A DNA stretch of 64,000 bases from Streptomyces nigra. Lineage in GTDB: Bacteria; Actinomycetota; Actinomycetes; Streptomycetales; Streptomycetaceae. Position 1 is the first letter of the stretch. Every line of letters begins with the position of its first letter. Shown here piece after piece: positions 43,143 through 51,026 of this stretch. A program made the position numbers and the translations under genes. Under the pieces are notes generated by a model. That model made no database searches. It worked only from the letters and a program-made list of their open reading frames with translations, and was not told the origin of the DNA. The stretch covers positions 5,634,501 through 5,698,500 of the forward strand of contig NZ_CP029043.1 of assembly GCF_003074055.1 (NCBI RefSeq). The letters run 5' to 3'.

Positions 43143-44815
43143 CGCGACTCCTCCTCGGCGACGGTGTGCGCGGCAACGGGCTCCGCAGGGGCGGGCGCCG
43201 GCTCGGTCAGCGCCTCGGGCAGGACCACCGTGAACTCGGCGCCGCCGCCCGCCGCCTCGTCCACACGGGCCGTGCCGCCCTGCCGTTCGGTCAGACGCCG
43301 TACGAGCGACAGCCCGATCCCGCGCTCACGGTGCGCAGGGCGCTGTTTGGTGGACCAGCCCTCGGTGAAGATCAACTCACGCTGTTCCACCGGGATTCCC
43401 GGCCCGGTGTCCCGGACGACGAGGGTCACCGCACGGCCCTCGGCGCGCAGTTCGACCTCCACGCGCGCGTGCGGGGTGGCGGCGACGGCGTCCAGGGCGT
43501 TGTCCACGAGGTTCCCCACGACGGTCACCAGCCCCTGCGGGTCGACCAGGCGGTCCGGAAGCCCCGTGCGCTCCGACAGGCGCAGCGCGACGCCCCGCTC
43601 GGCCGCCACGGTGGCCTTGCCGACCAGCAGTGCGGCGAGCAGCGGGTCCTGGATCTTCTCGGCGACTTCCTCCGAGGTGGCCCGGTGGTCGCCGACGACC
43701 TCCCCGACGAACTCCACGGCGTCGTCGTACATCTCCAGCTCCAGCAGGCCCAGGAGGGTGTGCATCCGGTTGGCGTGCTCGTGGTCCTGGGCGCGCAGGG
43801 CGTCGATCAGGCCGCGTGTCGAGTCGAGCTCCCGGCCGAGCTGCTCCAGCTCCGTGCGGTCGCGCAGGGTGGCCACGGCACCGCCGTCGTCGGTGGGCAT
43901 GCGGTTGGCGACCAGGACGCGCTGTCCACGCACCGTGAGCAGATCGGTGCCGGTGACCCGCCCGGCCAGCACATCGGCGGTACGGCCGGTGCCGAGCGCC
44001 TCGTCGAGGGAGCGGCCGACGGCCTCGTCGCCGAGGCCGAGCAGCCGCCGGGCCTCGTCGTTGAGGAGGCGGATACGTCCTGTGCGGTCCAGCGCGACGA
44101 CGCCTTCCCGGATGCCGTGCAGCATCGCCTCGCGCTCCGCCAGCAGCGCCGAGATGTCGGAGAAGGCCAGGTCACGGGTCTGCCGCTGAAGCCGCCGGGA
44201 GATCAGCCAGGCGGCCAGCGCCCCGACCGCCAGAGCGCCGCCCGCGTACGCGAACAACCCCGGGATCGCGTGCAGCAGCCTCGCCCGCACACTGTCGTAC
44301 GCGATACCGACCGAGACCGCGCCGACGATCCGGCCCTCCTCGTCGCGCAACGGCACCTTGCCGCGCGCGGTGCGGCCCAGGGTGCCGTCGTCGATCTGCA
44401 TGACCTCGTGCCCGGCCAGCGCGCGCCCCGGGTCGGTCGAGACGAGCCGGCCGATCTCGCTCGCCGTCGGGTGGGACCAGCGCACGCCCCGCCGGTCCAT
44501 CACGACGACGTACTCGGCCCGGGTCGCCGCGCGGATCCGCTCCGCCTCCCGCTGCACCGGACCGCCTGCCGTCGCCGGGGTCGTCGTCAGGTCGGTGGCG
44601 ATCCGGGGCTGGGCCGCCGTGGTCTGGGCGATGGACAGCGCGCGGCGCATCGCCTGGTCGTCCAGCTGGTCGCTGAGCGGCGCCAGGAACAGGCCGGTCG
44701 CCAGCACCGCCACGCCCGCCGCGATCGCCACCTGCATCAGCAACACCTGCGCGAACATGCGCCGGGGCAGACCCAGGCGCAGGCGCAGCCGGCGGACGAG
44801 GGAGGTGGGGCTCAT
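43139..44815 (-). CDS. CitA/DcuS-type sensor histidine kinase
   Basis: 558 aa from ATG 44815 (an in-frame start at 44920 would add a low-complexity Pro/Tyr-rich stretch). TM1 (about 18-45) and TM2 (about 185-210) flank a PAS-like extracytoplasmic domain with the citrate/dicarboxylate-binding pattern (ERIRAATRAEYVVVMDRRG; GRALAGHE). A cytoplasmic PAS follows. The phospho-acceptor His345 lies in DHEHANRMHTLLGLLEL, matching the CitA-group HEFRNKLH box. The ATPase domain has NLVDNALDAV, DTGPGIP and GIGLSLV. It forms an operon with the response regulator. Confidence 0.92.
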   Translation of the reverse strand: MSPTSLVRRLRLRLGLPRRMFAQVLLMQVAIAAGVAVLATGLFLAPLSDQLDDQAMRRALSIAQTTAAQPRIATDLTTTPATAGGPVQREAERIRAATRAEYVVVMDRRGVRWSHPTASEIGRLVSTDPGRALAGHEVMQIDDGTLGRTARGKVPLRDEEGRIVGAVSVGIAYDSVRARLLHAIPGLFAYAGGALAVGALAAWLISRRLQRQTRDLAFSDISALLAEREAMLHGIREGVVALDRTGRIRLLNDEARRLLGLGDEAVGRSLDEALGTGRTADVLAGRVTGTDLLTVRGQRVLVANRMPTDDGGAVATLRDRTELEQLGRELDSTRGLIDALRAQDHEHANRMHTLLGLLELEMYDDAVEFVGEVVGDHRATSEEVAEKIQDPLLAALLVGKATVAAERGVALRLSERTGLPDRLVDPQGLVTVVGNLVDNALDAVAATPHARVEVELRAEGRAVTLVVRDTGPGIPVEQRELIFTEGWSTKQRPAHRERGIGLSLVRRLTERQGGTARVDEAAGGGAEFTVVLPEALTEPAPAPAEPVAAHTVAEEESR

Positions 44816-44932
44816 GCCCCGACCGTACGCGGGGGTGCGGGGCGGGCCGTAGGGGGATGTGGCGGGGATCTCGTACGGGACGTCTCCGCTTGGCTCGTAC
44901 GCGTACGGCACGCCGGGCATCCGCCCGCAGGG

Positions 44933-45880
44933 TCAGCCGGCGAGGGCCGTGGCCGTCGCCCTGAGCTCCCGTACGGCGACGACGTCCATGCGCGCGGGCG
45001 AGCCCAGCACCGAGGTGCCGCACTTCTCGGGGCGCGGCGGCTGCGCGGCACCCTGGGCCACGTCGACGCGCCAGCGCCGCCCGTCCACATGGGCCACGGT
45101 CACCTCCCACCGCGGAGCGGCACCGTCCGTCCGTACGACGCTCAGCGCCTCGGCGGCGGTCTCACCCGTCGTCCTGCGCACCGCGAGCTCGGCGGCCTGG
45201 CCGGGCCGTTCCCACGCGGAGTTCCCCCGGCAGCTCTCGCCGACGATCCGGCCCTCCCGGACCCCGTCCAGCACCCTCCGCACGACATCCGCCTCGGCGC
45301 GCCCGTAGGCATAGCCGTACGGCAGCACCAGCAGCGTCGGTGAGAAACGGTGGCCACCCAGATGCGTGACCTCCCAGACGCCGTCCACGCCGGAGGCGGC
45401 CAGTTCGGCGGCGAGAGGCCGGCCGAGCAGGGCGCAGCAGCGGTCGCGCTTGCCGTTGGTGCACACGAGCGCGAGGGGACCACCGGTGTGGGCCTCGCCT
45501 CCCAGCACCTCGTCGAAGGTGTGGTGCTCGCCCCGGCCGAGGGCGGCGAGATCCAGGTCGAGCAGCTGTCGCGGGTCCCGGACCGTGGCGGTGCGCAGCC
45601 ATACGCCGCCCGGCACGGTGTGGGCGGCGTAGACCCGGCGCTCGGACGGGCGTTTGTAGTCGGCGTGCCGGCCGGGTCGGCGGATCAGCGCGACGCGCAC
45701 GCCCGTGCCCTGCGCGGCGGCTTCCAGCGCGCGGCCCAGCGTGGGATCGAGATGGCTCTGGGTGAGCGCCTTGGCACCCCACGGCCCGGGCTGCTCCAGC
45801 AGCAGCCAGGTCGTCGCGGTCGCCGCGGTCCCCGCGACGGGCTCGTCGAGGTCCTGCGAGACGCTCGTGCACGTACTCAC
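44933..45880 (-). CDS. Sucrase/ferredoxin-like family protein, iron-regulated
   Basis: 315 aa from GTG 45880. The family fold is thioredoxin-like 2Fe-2S ferredoxin. Conserved parts are TWLLLEQPGPWGAKAL, CTNGKRDRCCALLGRPLA and THLGGHRFSPTLLVLPYGYAYG, which provide the Cys and His residues for an Fe-S cluster. The name sucrase is historical and no sugar role is implied. No ribosome site precedes the GTG. A TAGGCT -10 lies 7 nt upstream, inside an iron box (45881-45899). This suggests a leaderless mRNA repressed by the DtxR-type regulator DmdR1 when iron is plentiful. A role in iron release from siderophores or redox metabolism is inference. Confidence 0.85.
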   Translation of the reverse strand: MSTCTSVSQDLDEPVAGTAATATTWLLLEQPGPWGAKALTQSHLDPTLGRALEAAAQGTGVRVALIRRPGRHADYKRPSERRVYAAHTVPGGVWLRTATVRDPRQLLDLDLAALGRGEHHTFDEVLGGEAHTGGPLALVCTNGKRDRCCALLGRPLAAELAASGVDGVWEVTHLGGHRFSPTLLVLPYGYAYGRAEADVVRRVLDGVREGRIVGESCRGNSAWERPGQAAELAVRRTTGETAAEALSVVRTDGAAPRWEVTVAHVDGRRWRVDVAQGAAQPPRPEKCGTSVLGSPARMDVVAVRELRATATALAG

Positions 45881-45899
45881 AGAGGTGAGCCTAACCTGA
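45881..45899 (-). promoter_or_regulatory. Iron box (DmdR1/IdeR-type) over a leaderless promoter
   Basis: On the minus strand TCAGGTTAGGCTCACCTCT matches TTAGGTTAGGCTCACCTAA at 16 of 19 positions. The embedded TAGGCT is a perfect -10 (TAgRRT type) 7 nt from the GTG start. Confidence 0.75.
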
Positions 45900-45957
45900 G
45901 CCGCCCCGACCGGCTCTTCAGCCCCTTACGACACGGTGCTGGCAGCGGCTTCGCGGG

Positions 45958-47220
45958 CTACTCGGGCAGGGGGCGCGGCAGCGGCTGGGGAGGCGTGGAG
46001 CCGACGTAGATCCCCGACGGCCGCATTCGCAGCGGGCGTTCGCCGTACTCCTCCAGGGCGTGGGCGATCCAGCCCGCCGTACGGCCCACCGCGAAGATCG
46101 TCTCGCCTGCCGTCGCGGGCATCGTGAACGACGCGGTGAACACGGCGAGCGCCAGGTCGACGTTGGCGTGCAGCGGGGTGTGGCGGGCGGCCGTCGCGAC
46201 GATGTCGTGGGCGGCGGCGAGGGCGGGCTCGCACTGCGGCAGCTCCCGCAGCAGGGTGAACAGCAGACGCGCGCGGGCGTCCTCGCCGGTGTAGAGCCGG
46301 TGGCCGAGCCCCGGGATGCGGCGGCCCGCCCGGAGTTCCTCGGCGATGACGGGGCCGGCGTCGCCCCGGTCGAGCACCTCCACGATCAGCTTGTGCGCCA
46401 GTCCGCTGGCCGCGCCGTGCAGGGGGCCCTCGAGCACGCCCAGACCCGCCGAGACGGCCGCGTAGGCGTGCGCGCGGGCCGACGCTGCGACGCGTACGGC
46501 GAGGGTGGAGGCGGCCAGGTCGTGATCGACGAGCAGGGCGAGCGCCGTGTCCAGCACCCGCAGCGTCTTCTCGTCGGCGGGGCGTCCGCTGAGCCGTCCC
46601 CACAGGCGGCGGGCGAGCGGGCCCTCGTCGCGGTCCGTGGGGTCGGCGGGGCCGAGGGCGGCGACGAGCGTCGGGATCAGGGTGCGCGCGGTGGCGAGCA
46701 CGGACGTCTCGGCCAGGTCGAAGCGCAGCGGGTCGGCGGCCGCGGCGGCGACCGCCGCTACCCGCAGGCGGTCGACGGGACCGGCGTGCTCGGGCAGGGC
46801 GCCTGCGGCGCGACGGGCGGCGGCGACGGAGGCGGCGGGCGCGGTGAAGGTGACGCCGGGGCGCAGACTGCCCGTCCACAGCCACTCGGCGACCTCCTCG
46901 TAGGAGTGCCGTGCGGCCAGCTCGGTCGCGTCCACGCCCCGGAAGTAGTAGCGGTCGCCCTCGATGAGGGTGAGGGCCGTCCGTACCGACAGCTCGGCGC
47001 CGGAACCCGAACCGGGCGTGCTCTCCCGTCTGTTGCGGCGGGCGAGCGTCTCGACCTCCCGGGCGTCGAAGGTGCTGCCCCGGCCGCCGGGCGCGCGGCG
47101 GCTGCTGAGGTGCCCGCGGCTGACGTATGCGTACACGGTCTCCGGCTTCACGCCGAGCAGCTCGGCGGCCTCGCGGGTGGTCAGCCGCCTGCCCTCCGGG
47201 CCGGGTTCTTGATCGCGCAT
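45958..47220 (-). CDS. Citrate synthase-like protein with N-terminal HTH
   Basis: 420 aa from ATG 47220 (47250 is an alternative start). Residues 10-65 form a MerR/excisionase-type helix-turn-helix (LTTREAAELLGVKPETVYAY, then VSRGHLSSRRAPGG). The remainder is a citrate synthase fold with GPLHGAASGLA and PGLGHRLYTGEDARARLLF, which align with the catalytic His blocks. The third region is TPLHANVDLALAVFTASF. The HTH suggests that this is a DNA-binding regulator or a self-regulating enzyme that senses citrate, acetyl-CoA or oxaloacetate. It is divergent from a normal citrate synthase gene, with nested palindromes between them. Confidence 0.88.
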   Translation of the reverse strand: MRDQEPGPEGRRLTTREAAELLGVKPETVYAYVSRGHLSSRRAPGGRGSTFDAREVETLARRNRRESTPGSGSGAELSVRTALTLIEGDRYYFRGVDATELAARHSYEEVAEWLWTGSLRPGVTFTAPAASVAAARRAAGALPEHAGPVDRLRVAAVAAAAADPLRFDLAETSVLATARTLIPTLVAALGPADPTDRDEGPLARRLWGRLSGRPADEKTLRVLDTALALLVDHDLAASTLAVRVAASARAHAYAAVSAGLGVLEGPLHGAASGLAHKLIVEVLDRGDAGPVIAEELRAGRRIPGLGHRLYTGEDARARLLFTLLRELPQCEPALAAAHDIVATAARHTPLHANVDLALAVFTASFTMPATAGETIFAVGRTAGWIAHALEEYGERPLRMRPSGIYVGSTPPQPLPRPLPE

Positions 47221-47251
47221 GGGGTCACCGTATCCAGCGGGTCGGTACATG

Positions 47252-47293
47252 GACTGATGTATTGATCGAATCAATATTGACAGAGAATCAGTC
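47252..47293. promoter_or_regulatory. Nested palindromes in the citrate synthase divergent promoter
   Basis: Inner ATTGAT-CGA-ATCAAT (47261-47275) is a perfect 6-bp inverted repeat. Outer GACTGAT (47252-47258) and ATCAGTC (47287-47293) form a second, wider inverted repeat. Both are AT-rich against the genome and suit binding by the HTH-citrate synthase protein. Confidence 0.6.
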
Positions 47294-47330
47294 AAGCATG
47301 GACAGTCGAATCAAGTCCAGGGAGGTAACC

Positions 47331-48497
47331 ATGTCCGTCAACAGGTCAGCAGCCACACTCGTCGACGTGCCGCGCGGGCTCGCGGGGGTCGTCGTGACCG
47401 ACACCGAGGTCGGGGACGTCCGGGGGCGTGAGGGCTTCTATCACTACCGCCAGTACTCGGCCGTCGAACTGGCGCGGACCCTGCCCTTCGAGGACGTCTG
47501 GCACCTCCTCGTCCACGGGGAACTGCCGGACGCCGCACGGGCCGCCGCGTTCGCCGCCGAGACCGCCGCGCTGAGGCGGCTGCCCGATGAGGTGCGGGCC
47601 GTCCTGCCGGCGATCGCCGCGGCCAGCGGACGCTCCGGTCCGCCGGCCGGTCTGCGCAGCGCGTTGTCCCTGCTGGGGGCGGCGAAGGGGTTCCGGCCGG
47701 TGTACGACATCGACGCGGAGCGGCGCCGCCGGGACACGCTGGTCGCCGCGGCGGCCGTACCCACGCTGCTGGCCGCGCTGTACCGGCTGGGGGAGGGGCT
47801 CGACCCCGTGGAGCCGCGGGACGACCTCTCCTACGCGGCGAACTATCTGTACATGGTGACGGGGGTGGAGCCGGAGGCGCGGCGGGCGCGGGCGGTCGAG
47901 CAATACTTGATCTCCACCATTGACCATGGGTTCAATGCGTCAACCTTTACGGCGCGGGTCATCGCCTCCACGGGGGCGGATGTGGCGGCCTGCCTGGTGG
48001 GCGCGGTGGGCGCGCTGTCCGGACCGCTGCACGGGGGTGCTCCCAGCCGGGCGCTGGACACGCTGGACGCGATCGGCACCCCGGATCGCATCGATTCCTG
48101 GATCCGTGAACGCGTCCTCGCCGGTGACCGCATCATGGGCTTCGGGCACCCGGTCTACCGGACCGAGGACCCTCGGTCCCGGATGCTCCGGGAGATCGCC
48201 GAGTCCTTCGGCGGGCCGCGCGTCGACTTCGCCGTGGAGGTCGAACGGCGCGTGGAGGCGATCCTGGCGGAACTGAAGCCGGGCCGTGAACTGCACACGA
48301 ACGTCGAGTTCTACGCGGGCGTGGTCATGGAACTGTGCGGCCTGCCCCGCGAGATGTTCACCCCGACCTTCGCGGCGGCCCGGGTCGTCGGCTGGAGTGC
48401 CAACGTCCTGGAACAGGCGGAGGACTCGAAAATCATCCGGCCGTCGGCCCGGTACGTGGGGCCGGGGGCACCGGTGGCGGTGCCGTCGGCGGCGTGA
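47331..48497 (+). CDS. Citrate synthase (type II/2-methylcitrate synthase-like)
   Basis: 388 aa from ATG 47331 with GGAGG at ideal spacing. It condenses acetyl-CoA (or propionyl-CoA) with oxaloacetate. The catalytic blocks are STIDHGFNASTF, LSGPLHGGAPSRAL, and GFGHPVYRTEDPRS, with the late Asp in the VDFAVEVE region and ELHTNVEFYAGVVM. Length and sequence fit the short bacterial citrate/2-methylcitrate synthases. It is divergent from the HTH-citrate synthase gene, so the pair likely shares control. Confidence 0.9.
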   Translation: MSVNRSAATLVDVPRGLAGVVVTDTEVGDVRGREGFYHYRQYSAVELARTLPFEDVWHLLVHGELPDAARAAAFAAETAALRRLPDEVRAVLPAIAAASGRSGPPAGLRSALSLLGAAKGFRPVYDIDAERRRRDTLVAAAAVPTLLAALYRLGEGLDPVEPRDDLSYAANYLYMVTGVEPEARRARAVEQYLISTIDHGFNASTFTARVIASTGADVAACLVGAVGALSGPLHGGAPSRALDTLDAIGTPDRIDSWIRERVLAGDRIMGFGHPVYRTEDPRSRMLREIAESFGGPRVDFAVEVERRVEAILAELKPGRELHTNVEFYAGVVMELCGLPREMFTPTFAAARVVGWSANVLEQAEDSKIIRPSARYVGPGAPVAVPSAA

Positions 48498-48691
48498 GCG
48501 CCCAGCAGGGCAAGTGCCCGGACATACGTGTGGCCTGGTGCCGTTCTGGCTCCAGGCCTCATCGGGCGCGGATCGAGCAGTCACGGGGTGCCGGTCTGCT
48601 CGCGAGTGGGTGGACCCGGGTCGCTCAGCGGTGGCGCGCGGTCGGGTGCGGCTTCGGTGGACGAGCCTGGCTGACGCCTGCTCGCGTGGTC

Positions 48692-48943
48692 TCAGGCGTC
48701 GGGGATGTCGGCCTTGGCGCGGATCAGCGTCTCTCTGCTCACGATCACGATGCGCTCGTAGTCGGCACGTGAGGCGTCGGCGGGAAGTTCTCGCTCAAGC
48801 GCCTCAGTGGCCTCGGTGCCGATCACGGCAAAGTTCCCGTCGGTCAGCTCGAACACATCCGGGCAGTTGCCTCCCGAGGCACTCCCACGGGCACTTGGAG
48901 GCACACCAGTGCGGCGCTTGATCTTCAAGTTACTTCCGATCAC
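48692..48943 (-). CDS. Small conserved hypothetical protein, atypical codon use
   Basis: 83 aa. I do not recognise the family. The sequence has a basic N-terminus (MIGSNLKIKRRTGVPP), a central CPDVFELTDGNFAVIGTEAT beta-like segment and an acidic C-terminal helix. About 20 of its codons end in A or T (including AGA, TCA and CGA), well above neighbouring genes, which suggests an accessory origin. The DUF6082 gene lies 115 bp upstream on the same strand and may belong with it. Confidence 0.6.
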   Translation of the reverse strand: MIGSNLKIKRRTGVPPSARGSASGGNCPDVFELTDGNFAVIGTEATEALERELPADASRADYERIVIVSRETLIRAKADIPDA

Positions 48944-49058
48944 TACGGAGGGTTAGTGGACGGCAGAACGTTACTGGGATTCCTGACGTCTGACCGACGT
49001 CTGACTCACAAAGAACCCGAGTCGTAGCGACGAGTTGACCCCGTTGGCATACGGTGCC

Positions 49059-49622
49059 TCAGCTGTCGTCCCTAGGAATGGTCGGGGGGTCGCCGACCAC
49101 CCACCACTCGTCCGTGTCAGCTTCGTCCAAGTCCGTGACCAATTGGTCGACGATACGGCCGAGCTCGGCCTCGTCGGAGGAGTCCGCGAGAGTCGCGCGC
49201 AACGCCTTCGACGCCTCCCAGTACTCCCGCATCAGGGGGTTGTGCATCAGTTCCCGGGCGTGCCCGTGGAACTCCTCCAAGTCGATGAGACCCACCCGAT
49301 AGAGGTGGTACAGGTTGACGTACCAGGCGTTGGCATAGAAGTACTGGCGACGCTTGGCCGCAGGCGTATCCGGAGCGTACGTGTCGATCACCGCGGCCAG
49401 CGACGGATCGTCGATCGCCCGGGACAGCAGTTCCCAGTGCATGCGCTGCTGGTGGGCCAGTGCCCGGCGGCGTGAGGTCAGTTCCTCGAGTTCCAGGCGC
49501 CTCAACTGCAGCTTCTCCGCTTCGAGGCTGCGGCGTGCTGCCAGTGTCGCGGTGGCGGCGGCAGCCATGACCGCGACCGCTGCGGCACCCAGCCTCCTTG
49601 TGGAACGTTTCCGTGTGGCCAT
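49059..49622 (-). CDS. DUF6082 family membrane-anchored protein
   Basis: 187 aa from ATG 49622 with GGGGG at about -7; the open frame to 49790 is not credible. A basic start is followed by one Ala-rich transmembrane helix (about 12-30). Then come a charged coiled-coil-like stretch (EAEKLQLRRLELEELTSRRR) and a globular domain with YFYANAWYVNLYHLYRVGLI, DLEEFHGHARELMHNPLMREYW (in part). This matches DUF6082, an actinomycete family found in variable accessory loci with no known function. It lies in the islet between citrate synthase and cobW-like genes. Confidence 0.75.
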   Translation of the reverse strand: MATRKRSTRRLGAAAVAVMAAAATATLAARRSLEAEKLQLRRLELEELTSRRRALAHQQRMHWELLSRAIDDPSLAAVIDTYAPDTPAAKRRQYFYANAWYVNLYHLYRVGLIDLEEFHGHARELMHNPLMREYWEASKALRATLADSSDEAELGRIVDQLVTDLDEADTDEWWVVGDPPTIPRDDS

Positions 49623-49945
49623 GTCAACCCCCGAATCAGGCGGCGGCCGTCCGCCGGTCGTCGGGATGTGGGTCGACTGGAGGGGACCGGCGAGCGGTGG
49701 GCGGCGCTTGCCGTCTCCCAGAGTGCCGAGCGGCTCTGATCGGCGGGGAGGCGGAGAGGAGGCGCACAGAGGGAAGCGAGGGTCGCACACTCCAGCGCCA
49801 TGCCAGACGTCTGCCCGGCAAGTGCTGCTAACAATCGTTCACTTCGCGGCGATTCTTCCCACTCGTATCCTGGTCCGGCATTCAATCCTCGTACGTGCGC
49901 CGGGCCACGAGCCGGTGCACCCGTCGGCGTGAGAGAGGTCGCACG
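49623..49945. other. 323-bp divergent intergenic region
   Basis: A TATCCT hexamer (49866-49871) with TTCGCG 17 nt upstream may be the promoter of the CobW gene. GAGAGG precedes its GTG. No Zur box and no operator of clear symmetry were found. Confidence 0.35.
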
Positions 49946-51007
49946 GTGCGTCAACCGAGCAAGGGTCCGCAGCAGATTCCGGTCGTCGTCCTTGCCGGAT
50001 TCCTCGGTTCCGGCAAGACGACTCTGCTCAACCACCTCCTCCACCGCAGCGGAGGCACCCGTATCGGCGCGATCGTCAACGACTTCGGCGCCATCGAGAT
50101 CGACGCGCTCGCCGTCGCCGGCGCGCTCGGCGACTCCACCGTGTCCCTGGGCAACGGCTGCCTCTGCTGTGCCGTCGACTCCAGCGAGCTGGACGCCTAT
50201 CTGGAGCGGCTCGCCCGGCCGGACGCCGGGATCGACGTCATCGTCATCGAGGCCAGCGGGCTCGCCGAGCCGCAGGAACTCGTCCGGATGCTGCTCGCCA
50301 GCGAGCATCCCGGCATCGTGTACGGCGGCCTCGTCGAGGTCGTCGACGCCGCCGAGTTCGACGCCACCCGCGCCCGGCACCCCGAGATCGACCGGCATCT
50401 CGCCCTCGCCGACCTCGTCGTCGTCAACAAGCTGGACCGGGCCGCCGACGCCGAGCGCGTGCTCGGGACGGTCCGCGGGCTGACGGACCACGCCGCCGTC
50501 GTCCCCGCCACCTACGGCCGGATCGACCCCGGGTTCCTCTTCGACTGCCGGCCCAGCCAGGAGCGCGTCGGGCAGCTGTCCTTCGACGATCTGCACGATC
50601 GGGATCGGGATCAGGACCGTGGCGATCATGAGGGGCATCTGCATACCCAGTACGACAGCCTGTCCTTCGCCTCCGACGTTCCGCTCGATCCGCGGCGGGT
50701 CATCGGGTTTCTCGACGGGCGGCCCGACGGGCTGTACCGGATCAAGGGCTACGTGGACTTCGGGGCGTACGACACGGTGAACCGCTACGCCGTGCACGCC
50801 GTGGGGCCGTTCCTGCGCTTCTACCCGGAGCCGTGGCCCGGCGACGAGGTCCGTCGTACGCAGCTCGTCCTCATCGGCTCCGGCATCGACGCGGCCGCCC
50901 TGGAGAAGGACCTGCGGGCCTGTACGAGCGACGCCCCGCACACCGCGGACGAGCACGGCATGTGGGGCGTCCTTCGCTATGTGCGGGAACCGGAGGAGGC
51001 CGCCTGA
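49946..51007 (+). CDS. CobW/COG0523-family GTP-binding metallochaperone
   Basis: 353 aa from GTG 49946 with GAGAGG upstream. The GTPase domain has Walker A GFLGSGKTT (K24), the metal-binding CxCC motif in GNGCLCC (C72, C74, C75), ASGLAEP and NKLD. A His/Asp-rich insert (HDRDRDQDRGDHEGHLH) precedes the C-terminal CobW domain (DGLYRIKGYVDFG) and could hold zinc or another metal. COG0523 proteins deliver metal to target enzymes. The target here is unknown. It is convergent with parC. Confidence 0.92.
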   Translation: MRQPSKGPQQIPVVVLAGFLGSGKTTLLNHLLHRSGGTRIGAIVNDFGAIEIDALAVAGALGDSTVSLGNGCLCCAVDSSELDAYLERLARPDAGIDVIVIEASGLAEPQELVRMLLASEHPGIVYGGLVEVVDAAEFDATRARHPEIDRHLALADLVVVNKLDRAADAERVLGTVRGLTDHAAVVPATYGRIDPGFLFDCRPSQERVGQLSFDDLHDRDRDQDRGDHEGHLHTQYDSLSFASDVPLDPRRVIGFLDGRPDGLYRIKGYVDFGAYDTVNRYAVHAVGPFLRFYPEPWPGDEVRRTQLVLIGSGIDAAALEKDLRACTSDAPHTADEHGMWGVLRYVREPEEAA

Positions 51008-51017
51008 CGCGGCCTCC
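50995..51017. terminator. Terminator overlapping the CobW stop codon
   Basis: GGAGGCCGC and GCGGCCTCC pair perfectly around CTGAC, which contains the stop. It lies between convergent genes and may serve both. Confidence 0.6.
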
Positions 51018-51026
51018 CCTCGAGGA

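Noticed and set aside
43166..45343. 725-codon plus-strand open frame over the two-component kinase genes
   Set aside because: It runs antisense to clearly conserved kinase and response regulator genes and shows no domain.
49623..49945. Zur box upstream of the CobW GTPase gene
   Set aside because: No TGAAAATGATTTTCA-like site was found, so zinc control is not claimed.
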